This document shows, one piece after another, positions 26,819 to 35,959 of a DNA stretch of 64,000 bases. Position 1 is the first letter of the stretch; each line of letters starts with the position of its first letter. The notes below the pieces were generated by a model. The model saw nothing but the letters and a program-made list of their open reading frames with translations. It was not told the origin of the DNA and did no database searches. Both the position numbers and the translations under genes were made by a program. The stretch is from Firmicutes bacterium HGW-Firmicutes-16 (GTDB lineage: Bacteria > Bacillota > Clostridia > Oscillospirales > Oscillospiraceae), in NCBI GenBank assembly GCA_002841545.1, contig PGZZ01000002.1:248001-312000 (forward strand), read 5' to 3'.

Positions 26819-28150
26819 TTAGCCGTTCAATTTTTTCCACAGCTTAGTGGATTCCTCACGAACCTCAGAGAGAACCTTCTCTTCGTCGATTCCGCAAAGC
26901 TCCCTATCCTTCATTAAGATCTTGCCGTTGCAGACTGTTGTAACGACATTTCTTCCAGTCATACCAAAGAGAATGTGACCGTTGCAATTTGTACCGTCCA
27001 TTGGGGTTGGCGGGATGTAATCCATAACGATTACGTCGGCTGCCGCGCCTGTTTTCAAAACGCCCAGTTCCTTTTTGAAATAGCGGCCCGCGATTTTCGC
27101 GTTGCCCTCAAACAGCATCTGCGGCACTTCGCCCCACGCGGTTGTCGCGTCGCAGAGGTGATGCTTGTGCAGGATGTTCGCGACTTTATATGATTCTATC
27201 ATATCATGCGTGTATCCGTCAGTGCCAAGTCCTGTCAGTATGCCGCGGTGCACGATTTCCATTGTCGGCGGGCAGCCGCAAGCGTTGCCCATATTGGACT
27301 CCGGATTGTGCACTACCATGGTTTCCGTTTCACGAAGCAGTTCCATTTCGTGAGCATTCACATATATACAATGCGCTGTGATGGTTTTTGGGCCAAGAAT
27401 GCCCATGTCCATCAGACGATCGATGATTCTTTTTCCATAGTTCTTCAGGCAATGGTGCAAATCCTCAATGCCCTCGGCGACATGGATGTGATAGCCCACA
27501 TCCTGAGGCTTGCTCGCGGCGCAAAGCTCAATAGTCTCGTCGGAAAGAGTGAAAGACGCATGCATACCCATCATGCCTGCAAGCATATCGCTTTTATCGT
27601 CCAAAGCGTGCTTAATAAACGATTCGTTTTCCTTGACGGCCAGACGAGCCTTGTCCTTACCGTCACGGTCGGAGACTTCATAGCAAAGGCAGGAGCGGAC
27701 TCCCATTTCCTTTGCGGCATCCTCAATTGCCGAGAGACTTCCACTAATCTCGCCAAAGCTCGCGTGATGATCAAAAACAGTTGTTACACCGTTCTTGATA
27801 GAATCAATATAGGTTTGCCTTGCGCTTTGCCTAGTCTGCTCAAGAGTAAGATTACGGTCAATCGTCCACCACATACCGTCGAGAATGTCGAGAAAACCCT
27901 TAGGATTATATCCGTTAATACTCAGGCCTCTCGCCATTGCGCTATAGATATGCTCATGGGTGTTGATAAATGCGGGCATAATAACTCCGCCCTTGGCATC
28001 TATGAAGTCCGCCTGAGGGAACATTTCTCTCATATCTGCCGTTTTTCCAACTTTTAATATGACAGAACCATCAAGGACAACTGCTCCGTTTTCGATAAAT
28101 GGATTAACGGGATCCCTCGTAACGAGTCTGCCGTTTCCGATTAAAATCAT
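26819..28150 (-). CDS. ssnA: Putative aminohydrolase SsnA
   Basis: This 443-residue amidohydrolase superfamily member has metal ligands in FINTHEHIY (H65, H67) and later THxH-like residues (HIHVAEG, TAHCIY, LGTDGYTHD). Sequence and length match SsnA, a deaminase-like enzyme carried with ygfK and selenium-dependent hydroxylases. The substrate is probably a purine or ring-opened derivative. It is the first gene of ssnA-ygfK-hydA, with GGAGG before the ATG and a promoter in the divergent region. Confidence 0.92.
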   Translation of the reverse strand: MILIGNGRLVTRDPVNPFIENGAVVLDGSVILKVGKTADMREMFPQADFIDAKGGVIMPAFINTHEHIYSAMARGLSINGYNPKGFLDILDGMWWTIDRNLTLEQTRQSARQTYIDSIKNGVTTVFDHHASFGEISGSLSAIEDAAKEMGVRSCLCYEVSDRDGKDKARLAVKENESFIKHALDDKSDMLAGMMGMHASFTLSDETIELCAASKPQDVGYHIHVAEGIEDLHHCLKNYGKRIIDRLMDMGILGPKTITAHCIYVNAHEMELLRETETMVVHNPESNMGNACGCPPTMEIVHRGILTGLGTDGYTHDMIESYKVANILHKHHLCDATTAWGEVPQMLFEGNAKIAGRYFKKELGVLKTGAAADVIVMDYIPPTPMDGTNCNGHILFGMTGRNVVTTVCNGKILMKDRELCGIDEEKVLSEVREESTKLWKKLNG

Positions 28151-28216
28151 GAAACTACCTCCAAGAATTTGTGGTTTATTACTAAGCGTCTCTCTTTAAT
28201 AGTAATCTATATCGTT

Positions 28217-28245
28217 ATAATAGCACTAAATATTTGCATATTCAA
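28217..28245 (-). promoter_or_regulatory. Leftward promoter of ssnA-ygfK-hydA
   Basis: TTGAAT (28240-28245) and TATTAT (28217-28222) are 17 bp apart. The -35 lies inside one arm of the 15-bp inverted repeat. Confidence 0.72.
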
Positions 28246-28304
28246 GTAGAAACAAAAATAATTTTAGATAAACTAAAAATAATTTAGATTTTCTACTTGA
28301 ATAT
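28238..28304. promoter_or_regulatory. Operator candidate: perfect 15-bp inverted repeat over divergent promoters
   Basis: ATATTCAAGTAGAAA (28238-28252) and its exact reverse complement (28290-28304) are separated by 37 bp of AT-only-rich DNA that itself holds two near copies of AAATAATTTAGAT. Each arm contains the -35 TTGAAT of one divergent promoter. A dimeric regulator bound at both arms, perhaps with a loop, would control both operons; the adjacent YheO-like protein is the first candidate. Confidence 0.75.
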
Positions 28305-28324
28305 CTTATATTTTGTGTTATCAT
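28297..28324 (+). promoter_or_regulatory. Rightward promoter of the YheO-like regulator
   Basis: TTGAAT (28297-28302) and TATCAT (28319-28324) are 16 bp apart; the -35 lies in the right arm of the inverted repeat. Confidence 0.65.
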
Positions 28325-28376
28325 GAGAATGTAATTACTAATATCAACAATCAAAATCAGAGCGAGGAGCGATATT

Positions 28377-29012
28377 TTGGAGTATATGCTTGAAATATTG
28401 AAAGACATTGCCGATGGCATTGCCAAGGAATTCGGTCAAAATTGTGAGGTTGCCATTCATGATTTATCCGGTGACCTTGAAAACTCCATTGTATACATTA
28501 TTAATGGACACGTAACCAACAGACACGCAGGGAGCGGCACTTCAAAAATTGTTCTTGAAACCATGCATAGGGATGCATCGACAATTAAGGATCAGCTCGG
28601 CTACCTTTCCCGTACATCCGAAGGCAGAATCTTAAAATCAAGCACAATTTTTATAAAAGATGCAAATCAGAAGGTTCATTACATTTTATCTATTAACTAT
28701 GACATAACGGAACTTTTGTCTGTAAGCCATGCAATACGAGACCTGATCACTCCCGATGTTATGCCTGAATATGAACAGCCGGAACAGATTTCGAACAATG
28801 TGAACGACCTTCTGGATAATCTTATTAAGCAGTCTGTATCTCTGGTCGGGAAACCGGTTGCTCTTATGAGCAAGGAAGATAAAATTAAGGCAATTCAATT
28901 TTTAAATGATTCGGGTGCTTTCCTTGTTACTAAATCAGGAAATAAGATTTCAGAATATTTCGGAATCTCAAAGTTCACAATGTATAGTTATATAAATGAA
29001 GTTAAGGAATAA
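28377..29012 (+). CDS. YheO-like PAS/HTH transcriptional regulator
   Basis: This 211-residue protein has an N-terminal PAS-like YheO domain (about 1-115, ILKDIADGIAKEFGQNCEVAIHDL) and a C-terminal helix-turn-helix ending in SGNKISEYFGISKFTMYSYI. Relatives of the DauR type sense small molecules and regulate amino-acid use. It starts at TTG 28377, with GAGGAG 7 nt upstream; ATG 28386 is less well spaced. It stands first in the rightward group and next to the inverted repeat, so it likely governs the urate/purine genes. Confidence 0.85.
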   Translation: MEYMLEILKDIADGIAKEFGQNCEVAIHDLSGDLENSIVYIINGHVTNRHAGSGTSKIVLETMHRDASTIKDQLGYLSRTSEGRILKSSTIFIKDANQKVHYILSINYDITELLSVSHAIRDLITPDVMPEYEQPEQISNNVNDLLDNLIKQSVSLVGKPVALMSKEDKIKAIQFLNDSGAFLVTKSGNKISEYFGISKFTMYSYINEVKE

Positions 29013-29082
29013 ACCAAATAATCAGAAAGGGGGCGCACGCCGTATCAAGCGGGTCATTAAAGAGACCAAACGGTAAAGCAGA

Positions 29083-30300
29083 ATGCAAAAAGAAATTTTA
29101 TGGGTCGAAAACAAAATGCCAAGGACAGAGGATGAACGTCTTTCCATAATGTCACTGGATGAGGTCGAAGCAGCAAGGAACTTTCACAAAAGCTTCCCGC
29201 AGTATTCAAGAACGCCTCTTGCTAAGCTGAGCCACTTGGCAAAGTATCTCTGTGTAAGTGAGCTTTACGTTAAAGATGAATCCTATCGTTTTAACCTTAA
29301 TGCTTTCAAAGTTCTTGGCGGTTCCTTTGCGATCGCGAAATACATCGCAAAGCAGACGGGCCGGAATATTTCCGAGCTCACTTATGACGTTCTCACCTCA
29401 GATGAACTAAAAAACGATTTCGGGCAAGCCACCTTCTTTACAGCTACTGACGGCAATCACGGCAGAGGCGTTGCATGGGCAGCTAACAAGCTTAAGCAAA
29501 AGGCCGTAGTATTCATGCCCAAAGGCACTACAAAGACTCGATTTGAGAACATTTTAAAAGAAAACGCTACTGCCACAATCGAAGTTGCGAATTACGATGA
29601 ATGCGTAAGAATGGCGGCAGAGGCGGCGGCAAACACTAAGAACGGCGTTGTTGTTCAGGATACTGCGTGGGAAGGCTATGAAGAAATTCCCGCCTGGATA
29701 ATGCAGGGTTATGGAACGATGGCGATGGAAGCGACCGAGCAGCTTGAAGAATACTGCTGTGGGCGTCCAACGCATGTTTTTGTTCAGGCCGGCGTCGGTT
29801 CGCTTGCAGGAGCCGTGCAGGGGTATTTCGCAAACCGTTATCCCAACAATCCGCCAACAGTGGTAGTCGTTGAAGCGCAAGCTGCAGCCTGCCTTTACAA
29901 GAGCGCGGCGAAGGGCGACGGTTCGATTCAAATCGTTGACGGAGATATGCAGACGATTATGGCTGGACTTGCCTGCGGAGAACCGAACACGCTTTCGTGG
30001 GATATTCTTAAAAACCATGTTAAGGTCTTTGTTTCCTGCCCCGACTGGGTCGCGGAAAGAGGCATGCGGATGCTGGCAGCACCCATTAAGGGCGACCCGC
30101 AGGTTATTTCCGGGGAATCAGGAGCCGTATCAATGGGTCTTCTTGCAGCCATTATTAAAGACCCCGAATATACAGAACTTCGCGATGCAATAGGAATTAA
30201 TTCCGATTCGAAGATTCTTCTTTTCTCCACAGAGGGAGATACCGACCCAGAACGAGACAAAGCCATCGTATGGAACGCTGCTGAGATTAAAACATTATAA
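29083..30300 (+). CDS. dpaL: Diaminopropionate ammonia-lyase (YgeX)
   Basis: This 405-residue PLP enzyme splits 2,3-diaminopropionate into pyruvate and two ammonia. The PLP lysine lies in [11 protein letters not shown] (K76), as in the E. coli enzyme, with [12 protein letters not shown] and GVGSLAGAV segments of fold type II. The ATG is preceded by a weak purine-rich site. It begins the ygeX-ygeY-ygeW row and would perform the last carbon-releasing step of ureide breakdown, giving pyruvate. Confidence 0.95.
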   Translation: MQKEILWVENKMPRTEDERLSIMSLDEVEAARNFHKSFPQYSRTPLAKLSHLAKYLCVSELYVKDESYRFNLNAFKVLGGSFAIAKYIAKQTGRNISELTYDVLTSDELKNDFGQATFFTATDGNHGRGVAWAANKLKQKAVVFMPKGTTKTRFENILKENATATIEVANYDECVRMAAEAAANTKNGVVVQDTAWEGYEEIPAWIMQGYGTMAMEATEQLEEYCCGRPTHVFVQAGVGSLAGAVQGYFANRYPNNPPTVVVVEAQAAACLYKSAAKGDGSIQIVDGDMQTIMAGLACGEPNTLSWDILKNHVKVFVSCPDWVAERGMRMLAAPIKGDPQVISGESGAVSMGLLAAIIKDPEYTELRDAIGINSDSKILLFSTEGDTDPERDKAIVWNAAEIKTL

Positions 30301-30319
30301 TTTGAAGGAGATAAAAACA

Positions 30320-31630
30320 ATGGATTTCACAAAGATTAATGAAAAAGCTAATGCCTATGAAAAGGACATGACCAAGTTTCTGCGTGATCTGGTCAAAATT
30401 CCCGGCGAAAGCTGCGGTGAAGAAGGCCACGTAAACAGAATCGCAGAAGAAATGAAAAAGGTCGGATTTGACAAAGTTGAAATCGATCCTCAGGGCAACG
30501 TTCTCGGCTACATGGGTACCGGTAAAACGCTTATCGCTTACGACGCTCACATCGACACTGTCGGCATCGGCAACATCAAAAACTGGAATTTTGATCCCTA
30601 TGAGGGCTATGAAAACGACACCGAAATCGGTGGGCGCGGCACTTCCGATCAGCTCGGCGGCATAGTTTCCTCTGTTTATGGCGCAAAGATTATGAAGGAC
30701 CTCGGACTTATCAGCGATAAGTACACTGTTCTTGTAGTTGGCTCAGTTCAGGAAGAGGACTGCGACGGCGTTTGCTGGCAGTATATCATCAACGAAGACA
30801 AGGTTCGTCCCGAATTCGTTGTTTCCACCGAGCCTACGGACGGCGGAATCTATCGCGGACATCGCGGCAGAATGGAAATCCGCGTTGATGTCAAGGGAGT
30901 CTCCTGCCACGGCAGCGCCCCTGAAAGAGGCGACAACGCTATTTACAAAATGGCCGACATTCTTCAGAATATACGTTCACTCAACGAAAACGACGCCGCT
31001 GAAAGCACTGAAATCAAGGGTCTCGTCAAGATGCTCGACGAGAAGAACAACAAGCAGTGGAAAGAAGCTCGCTTCCTTGGACGCGGAACAGTCACCACCT
31101 CCGAAATATTCTTCACAAGCCCCAGCCGCTGCGCTGTCGCTGACTCCTGCGCTGTTTCTCTTGACCGCAGAATGACAGCCGGCGAAACATGGGAAAGCTG
31201 CTTAGACGAAATCCGCGCTCTCCCCGCAGTCAAAAAGTACGGCGATGATGTCAAGGTTTCCATGTATGAATATGACCGTCCGTCATGGACGAACTGTGTC
31301 TACCCCATCGAGTGCTACTTCCCTACATGGGTTATTCCCGAGGATCACCCTGTTGCCGTTGCTATGCAAGAGAGCTACAAGGGACTTTTCGGCGAAAAAC
31401 GCATAGGTGCTCCTGTTACACTTGAAATGAGACAGGCTCGTCCTCTTACCGACAAGTGGACCTTCTCTACAAACGGCGTGTCCATTATGGGACGTAACGG
31501 AATCCCCTGTATAGGCTTTGGCCCCGGTGCCGAAGCACAGGCACATGCCCCCAACGAAAGGTCTTGGAAGCAGGATCTTGTCACCTGTGCCGCTGTATAT
31601 GCAGCTCTTCCAACTCTGTACTGCAAGTAA
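30320..31630 (+). CDS. ygeY: YgeY family selenium-linked M20-type hydrolase
   Basis: This 436-residue metallohydrolase has the M20 peptidase/deacylase fold: metal ligands in YDAHIDTVG (H77, D79), [10 protein letters not shown], and a VQEEDCDG segment with the catalytic Glu pair. It matches YgeY, an enzyme co-occurring with selenium-dependent hydroxylases that is thought to hydrolyse a ureido or amide intermediate. ATG 30320 follows AAGGAG at 9 nt; the frame opens slightly earlier. It lies 19 bp after dpaL. Confidence 0.93.
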   Translation: MDFTKINEKANAYEKDMTKFLRDLVKIPGESCGEEGHVNRIAEEMKKVGFDKVEIDPQGNVLGYMGTGKTLIAYDAHIDTVGIGNIKNWNFDPYEGYENDTEIGGRGTSDQLGGIVSSVYGAKIMKDLGLISDKYTVLVVGSVQEEDCDGVCWQYIINEDKVRPEFVVSTEPTDGGIYRGHRGRMEIRVDVKGVSCHGSAPERGDNAIYKMADILQNIRSLNENDAAESTEIKGLVKMLDEKNNKQWKEARFLGRGTVTTSEIFFTSPSRCAVADSCAVSLDRRMTAGETWESCLDEIRALPAVKKYGDDVKVSMYEYDRPSWTNCVYPIECYFPTWVIPEDHPVAVAMQESYKGLFGEKRIGAPVTLEMRQARPLTDKWTFSTNGVSIMGRNGIPCIGFGPGAEAQAHAPNERSWKQDLVTCAAVYAALPTLYCK

Positions 31631-31690
31631 AACCAGCACTTATTATTGTTGATGTAAAATTAATCTATTATTATTTGGAGGTATATTCTT

Positions 31691-32881
31691 TTGAACACAC
31701 AAGATTTTGCTAATAAACTTAACGGTCTTAAATTCAACGAGATGTTTAATAACGACTTTTTCCTGACTTGGGAAAAAACAAATGACGAGCTTGATGCTGT
31801 ATGGGCAGTCGCCGATGCACTGCGCGATCTGCGCGAGAGAAATATATCAACTAAGGTATTTGACAGCGGTCTTGGCGTATCCCTTTTCCGCGATAATTCA
31901 ACCCGCACACGTTTTTCGTTCGCTTCCGCCTGCAATCTGCTCGGACTTGAGGTTTCTGACCTCGATGAAGGAAAATCGCAGGTCGCTCACGGTGAAACCG
32001 TAAGAGAAACCGCAAACATGATTTCGTTCATGGCTGACGTTATCGGCATCAGAGACGACATGTATATCGGCAAAGGCAACGCCTACATGAGAGAGTTCGC
32101 TCAGTCAGTCGATCAGGGCAACAAGGATGGCATCCTTGAGCAGCGCCCAACGCTTGTAAACCTTCAGTGCGACATTGACCACCCCACTCAGTGCATGGCG
32201 GATATGCTGCATATCATCCATGAGTTCGGCGGCGTAGAGAACCTTAAAGGCAAGAAGCTAGCTATGACTTGGGCTTATTCTCCGTCCTACGGCAAGCCGC
32301 TTTCTGTTCCTCAGGGCGTAATCGGCCTGATGACCAGAATGGGTATGGAAGTCGTTCTTGCTCATCCCGAAGGCTATGACGTTATGCCCGAAGTGGAAGA
32401 GGTCGCAAAAAAGAATGCTGAGCTTTCCGGCGGCTCTTACAGAAAGACAAACAGTATGGCTGATGCTTTCAAGGGTGCAGATATTGTTTACCCGAAGAGC
32501 TGGGCTCCGTTCGCAGCTATGGAAAAGCGCACCGACCTTTACGGAAACGGTGATTTCGATGGCATCAAGGCACTTGAAAAAGAGCTCCTTGCACAGAATG
32601 CGCAGCATAAGGATTGGGCCTGCACCGAAGATCTGATGAAGACAACGAAAGATGGCAAAGCCCTGTATCTGCATTGCCTGCCTGCCGACATTACCGGTGT
32701 CAGCTGCAAAGAGGGTGAAGTTGACGCGTCCGTATTCGACCGTTATCGCACTCCGCTTTATAAGGAAGCAAGCTTCAAACCTTATGTCATCGCCGCAATG
32801 ATTTTCCTCGCAAAGTTCAAGGATCCTGCAAACCTGCTCCTGCAGCTTGAGAAAAATTCAGTTCAAAGAATCTGCAAATAA
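31691..32881 (+). CDS. ygeW: Knotted carbamoyltransferase YgeW
   Basis: This 396-residue protein belongs to the aspartate/ornithine carbamoyltransferase family, with the carbamoyl phosphate motif STRTR at 70-74 and later HPTQCMAD and HCLPAD. It matches YgeW, whose natural substrate was long unknown and which may phosphorolyse a ureido acid such as 2,3-diureidopropionate to carbamoyl phosphate. It starts at TTG with GGAGG 9 nt upstream. Carbamate kinase downstream would convert the carbamoyl phosphate to ATP. Confidence 0.94.
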   Translation: MNTQDFANKLNGLKFNEMFNNDFFLTWEKTNDELDAVWAVADALRDLRERNISTKVFDSGLGVSLFRDNSTRTRFSFASACNLLGLEVSDLDEGKSQVAHGETVRETANMISFMADVIGIRDDMYIGKGNAYMREFAQSVDQGNKDGILEQRPTLVNLQCDIDHPTQCMADMLHIIHEFGGVENLKGKKLAMTWAYSPSYGKPLSVPQGVIGLMTRMGMEVVLAHPEGYDVMPEVEEVAKKNAELSGGSYRKTNSMADAFKGADIVYPKSWAPFAAMEKRTDLYGNGDFDGIKALEKELLAQNAQHKDWACTEDLMKTTKDGKALYLHCLPADITGVSCKEGEVDASVFDRYRTPLYKEASFKPYVIAAMIFLAKFKDPANLLLQLEKNSVQRICK

Positions 32882-32927
32882 TTCGCTTTCGATCCGATTT
32901 GAGTGATCATATCCCCCTCCTTAGGCA

Positions 32928-33079
32928 CCTTTCGGGAGACTGTCTTTCCTCCATTGTTTGTAATCCATGTGTATGATTTATATGACAATATAGGTTCCTC
33001 CATAATATCTATAATGCTTCTCCCTCTTCTCCTTTCTCCTTTTTCCAGCTATTCTTTTCTCACGCAGCCTCCCGAAAGG
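32928..33079. repeat. Inverted-repeat-bounded, pyrimidine-rich intergenic block
   Basis: CCTTTCGGGAGACTG (32928-32942) and CAGCCTCCCGAAAGG (33065-33079) are inverted repeats with one mismatch. They enclose about 120 bp that carries a long C/T-rich, G-poor run (roughly 32998-33062) and no reading frame. It could be a tiny mobile-element relic or a Rho-dependent termination region between ygeW and ridA. No other annotation is seen in the 257-bp gap. Confidence 0.5.
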
Positions 33080-33138
33080 ACTGTTACTTAAAGGATCGAT
33101 ACTGATAATACAATTTTAAACTTCATAGGAGATTTATT

Positions 33139-33516
33139 ATGATTTCGTATGTAAACACAACTGAAGCTCCACAGGCCATTGGCCCTTATTCTCAGGCTAT
33201 TGTTTTCGGCAATCTGATGTTCACCTCTGGCCAGATACCCCTCGACCCGACAACGGGCGCAATAGCCGGCGCTACTATCGAAGAGCAGGCGCTCCAGGTC
33301 ATGAAAAACCTGTCTGCGGTGTTCAAGGCACAAAACACAGATTTTGAAAACGTTATCAAAACAACATGCTTTCTTGCTGACATGAAGGATTTTGCCGCTT
33401 TCAATAAAATATATGGCGAATTCTTTACCGGGAAACCGGCGAGATCCTGTGTTGCGGTCAGAGAACTCCCGAAAAATGTACTATGCGAGGTTGAAGCCAT
33501 AGTTGCTTTGAACTGA
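33139..33516 (+). CDS. ridA: RidA family enamine/imine deaminase
   Basis: This 125-residue Rid/YjgF protein has APQAIGPYSQAI at the start, SGQIPLDP, and the catalytic-site segment with Arg in GKPARSCVAV. RidA hydrolyses reactive 2-aminoacrylate-type intermediates made by PLP ammonia-lyases. Its location with diaminopropionate ammonia-lyase, which passes through such an enamine, makes that role plausible. AGGAG lies upstream of the ATG. Confidence 0.94.
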   Translation: MISYVNTTEAPQAIGPYSQAIVFGNLMFTSGQIPLDPTTGAIAGATIEEQALQVMKNLSAVFKAQNTDFENVIKTTCFLADMKDFAAFNKIYGEFFTGKPARSCVAVRELPKNVLCEVEAIVALN

Positions 33517-33540
33517 AGCAAAGCAGAGGAGAATTATTTT

Positions 33541-34482
33541 ATGAAGAAAAAACGCATTGTTATTGCATTAGGCGGCAATGCCTTGGGAAACACCCTTCCC
33601 GAACAGATGGAAGCAGTCAAGGTTACCGCAAAGGCTATCGTTGATTTGCTTGAAGACGGCTGTGAGGTTATCGTGGCTCACGGAAACGGTCCGCAGGTCG
33701 GCATGATTAATAATGCCATGTCTGCACTTTCGAGAGAGGATGTAAAACAACCTGTAGTTCCGCTCTCCGTATGTGTTGCGATGAGTCAGGCTTATATCGG
33801 CTATGATTTACAGAACGCTCTGCGCGAGGAACTGTTCAACAGGAACATTCACGATGTTCCTGTCACTACTATGATTACGCAGGTTCGTGTAGATGAGAAC
33901 GATCCGGCATTTCTCAATCCTAGCAAACCAATCGGACAGTTCATGTCACTTGAGCAGGCTATGTCCTTAGGGGAACAATACGGATATATAGTCAAGGAAG
34001 ACGCGGGTCGTGGCTATCGCCGCGTAGTAGCCTCCCCTAAGCCGGCAGAAATTATAGAGATTGATGCAATTCGCTCCCTTGTTAATTCCGGACAGCTTGT
34101 AATCGCCTGTGGAGGAGGTGGTATTCCGGTAATAAAAAAAGGAAACCACCTGAAGGGTGCGAGCGCAGTTATCGACAAGGACTTCGCAAGCGAGCTGCTT
34201 GCCGAAGAACTCGACGCTGATTTTCTTATTATACTGACTGCAGTTGAAAAAGCGGCGGTAAATTACGGAAAGCCTGACCAGAAATGGCTTGCCGACATTA
34301 CCATAGCCGAGGCCGAACGCTACATCGAAGAAGGGCATTTCGCCCCCGGCTCGATGCTTCCAAAGGTTCAGGCGGCTGTCAAGTTCGCTTCCTCCAAGGA
34401 AGGCAGAACTGCGCTGATTACCCTTCTTGAAAAGGCCAGCGAAGGCATAAGCGGAAAAACCGGAACAAGAATTTCACTTTGA
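33541..34482 (+). CDS. arcC: Carbamate kinase
   Basis: This 313-residue amino-acid kinase family enzyme transfers phosphate from carbamoyl phosphate to ADP. Signatures include ALGGNALG near residue 9, VAHGNGPQVG, and CGGGGIPV, with a KDFAS segment binding nucleotide. It lies 24 bp after ridA and closes the row. In this setting it gives the ATP yield of the purine/urate pathway by consuming the carbamoyl phosphate from YgeW. The name yqeA is used for the E. coli paralogue in the equivalent cluster. Confidence 0.95.
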   Translation: MKKKRIVIALGGNALGNTLPEQMEAVKVTAKAIVDLLEDGCEVIVAHGNGPQVGMINNAMSALSREDVKQPVVPLSVCVAMSQAYIGYDLQNALREELFNRNIHDVPVTTMITQVRVDENDPAFLNPSKPIGQFMSLEQAMSLGEQYGYIVKEDAGRGYRRVVASPKPAEIIEIDAIRSLVNSGQLVIACGGGGIPVIKKGNHLKGASAVIDKDFASELLAEELDADFLIILTAVEKAAVNYGKPDQKWLADITIAEAERYIEEGHFAPGSMLPKVQAAVKFASSKEGRTALITLLEKASEGISGKTGTRISL

Positions 34483-34505
34483 TTTGAATTAGATATTCTG
34501 AAAAA

Positions 34506-34535
34506 ATGGGACTGATCATAATTGATCAGTCCCAT
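34506..34535. terminator. Bidirectional terminator between carbamate kinase and guanine deaminase
   Basis: A perfect 13-bp stem ATGGGACTGATCA/TGATCAGTCCCAT with loop TAAT is flanked by A-run (left) and AT-rich (right) sequence. The leftward RNA meets six U's. Confidence 0.92.
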
Positions 34536-34557
34536 TAATAATTTATATTTGGAATTA

Positions 34558-35835
34558 TTAGAATATCTGCGTGCCGCATACAAACTTATGAGCAGTGCCA
34601 CGCCCGTTTGAAAGATAGGCGTGTCTTTCAAGCCTCTGTCTTAGAGTGAGCGGCGAATGATAACTAGGCACTGCGTCATCAAATACGACGGCGTCAAACT
34701 CATACCCTTTTTCAAAGCTGCCGACGCGCCCGAAGAACTCTCCCCCGCCCTTAGTGCCGAGGAAAAACACTTCCTCAAATGTAAGTGGCTTAAGATTCTT
34801 ATCTTGTAATCTCCAACGCATTTTTGACATCTGTATTGCGTCCGCCATTGCCCGAAGTATTGATTCCGATGCGCCGCCCGCAACGTCGCTACCCAATCCG
34901 CAGTTTATCCCCATATCCAGAAATTTTCTAACTGGTGCTATTCCGGAGGCAATGTTTGTGTTGGACTGAGGGCAGTGAGCGATAAAAACCCCGTTTTCCT
35001 TAATGCGCGAAAGCTCGTTCTCCTCGGAATAAACGCAGTGTGCCATTATAGTTGGCACGTCCCGTCCGAACAGCTTAAAGCTATCATAAGCATCTCCGTA
35101 AAATTTTGATTCTTTGCATAGTTCCTTGACCCATTCGATTTCCGCTGGGTTTTCGGAGAGATGCGATTGAAGCGGCAGCGCGTATTTCTCCTGAATTTCT
35201 CGCAGCAGCTGCATCAACTTATCTGAACATGTAGGTATAAATCTGGGAGTGAGCATCGGCTTTGTGTTTAGGAAGCCGCGGCTTTTACAAAAGTTTATCC
35301 ATTCTTCGGTATCTTTTACTGACTTACCGGTATCTTCAACCATAATAGCTGGACAGTTCCTGTCCATATTTACCTTGCCGACATAGGTATGCAGACCTGT
35401 TGCCTCCATATACTCCATCAATAGTTCGGTTGCGGGGACATGGGTAGTTCCGAAAATGCAGGCTCTTGTCGTTGCGCCAAGCCTCATCACTTCCGCGAAA
35501 TCGGTATAGGCAGCCCTTGCGTATTCCATATCTGAATATCGACTTTCCTCGGGGAAAGTGAGATTATTAAGCCAGTCCAAAAGCTCATCGTCCATTCCAA
35601 GTCCGCGCAGAGTAAACTGCGGGGCGTGAATGTGCAGGTCGACTAAGCCCGGTACTACAAGAAGTCCGGAATAGTCATGGATCTCAAGCTTCGAGTATTC
35701 TTCGGGTATGTTTTCAAAAACGCCCGCCGAATTACCGTCTAAGCAAATTAGATAATGATCTTTAAACGTAAGCAGTGTTTTTTTATCCGCACTGTAACAG
35801 ATGTCACCTTTAATGACGAAACTATTTTGCTTCAT
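34558..35835 (-). CDS. guaD: Guanine deaminase
   Basis: This 425-residue amidohydrolase converts guanine to xanthine and ammonia. PGLVDLHIHAPQF (metal ligands H68 and H70) and TPRFIPTCSD, AHCVYS and GLGSDVAGG are typical of guanine deaminases. It is monocistronic, behind its own promoter and a purine riboswitch, so it is likely expressed when purine is plentiful. Its product feeds the xanthine dehydrogenases in the window. Confidence 0.94.
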   Translation of the reverse strand: MKQNSFVIKGDICYSADKKTLLTFKDHYLICLDGNSAGVFENIPEEYSKLEIHDYSGLLVVPGLVDLHIHAPQFTLRGLGMDDELLDWLNNLTFPEESRYSDMEYARAAYTDFAEVMRLGATTRACIFGTTHVPATELLMEYMEATGLHTYVGKVNMDRNCPAIMVEDTGKSVKDTEEWINFCKSRGFLNTKPMLTPRFIPTCSDKLMQLLREIQEKYALPLQSHLSENPAEIEWVKELCKESKFYGDAYDSFKLFGRDVPTIMAHCVYSEENELSRIKENGVFIAHCPQSNTNIASGIAPVRKFLDMGINCGLGSDVAGGASESILRAMADAIQMSKMRWRLQDKNLKPLTFEEVFFLGTKGGGEFFGRVGSFEKGYEFDAVVFDDAVPSYHSPLTLRQRLERHAYLSNGRGTAHKFVCGTQIF

Positions 35836-35892
35836 AACTCACACACTTTCTTAACTAGTATTTCACGTATTTTCCCGTTTCTTATGAGGAAT

Positions 35893-35959
35893 AAAAAAGC
35901 TACCTTATCATACTGCTATAAATCCATTTAAGGAATTTATAGACAACTATTAAAGGTAG
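35893..35959 (-). terminator. Riboswitch expression platform: terminator overlapping the guaD aptamer
   Basis: In the leftward RNA, CTACCTT of P3 and CTATAAATTCC of J3/1-P1 can pair with GGATTTATAG and AAGGTAG farther on, which ends in GCTTTTTT. Aptamer and terminator are mutually exclusive, as at 22145-22218. Confidence 0.8.

Noticed and set aside
28226-28426. Leftward 66-codon frame across the divergent promoter region
   Set aside because: It covers both promoters and the inverted repeat, has no ribosome site, and overlaps the regulator start.
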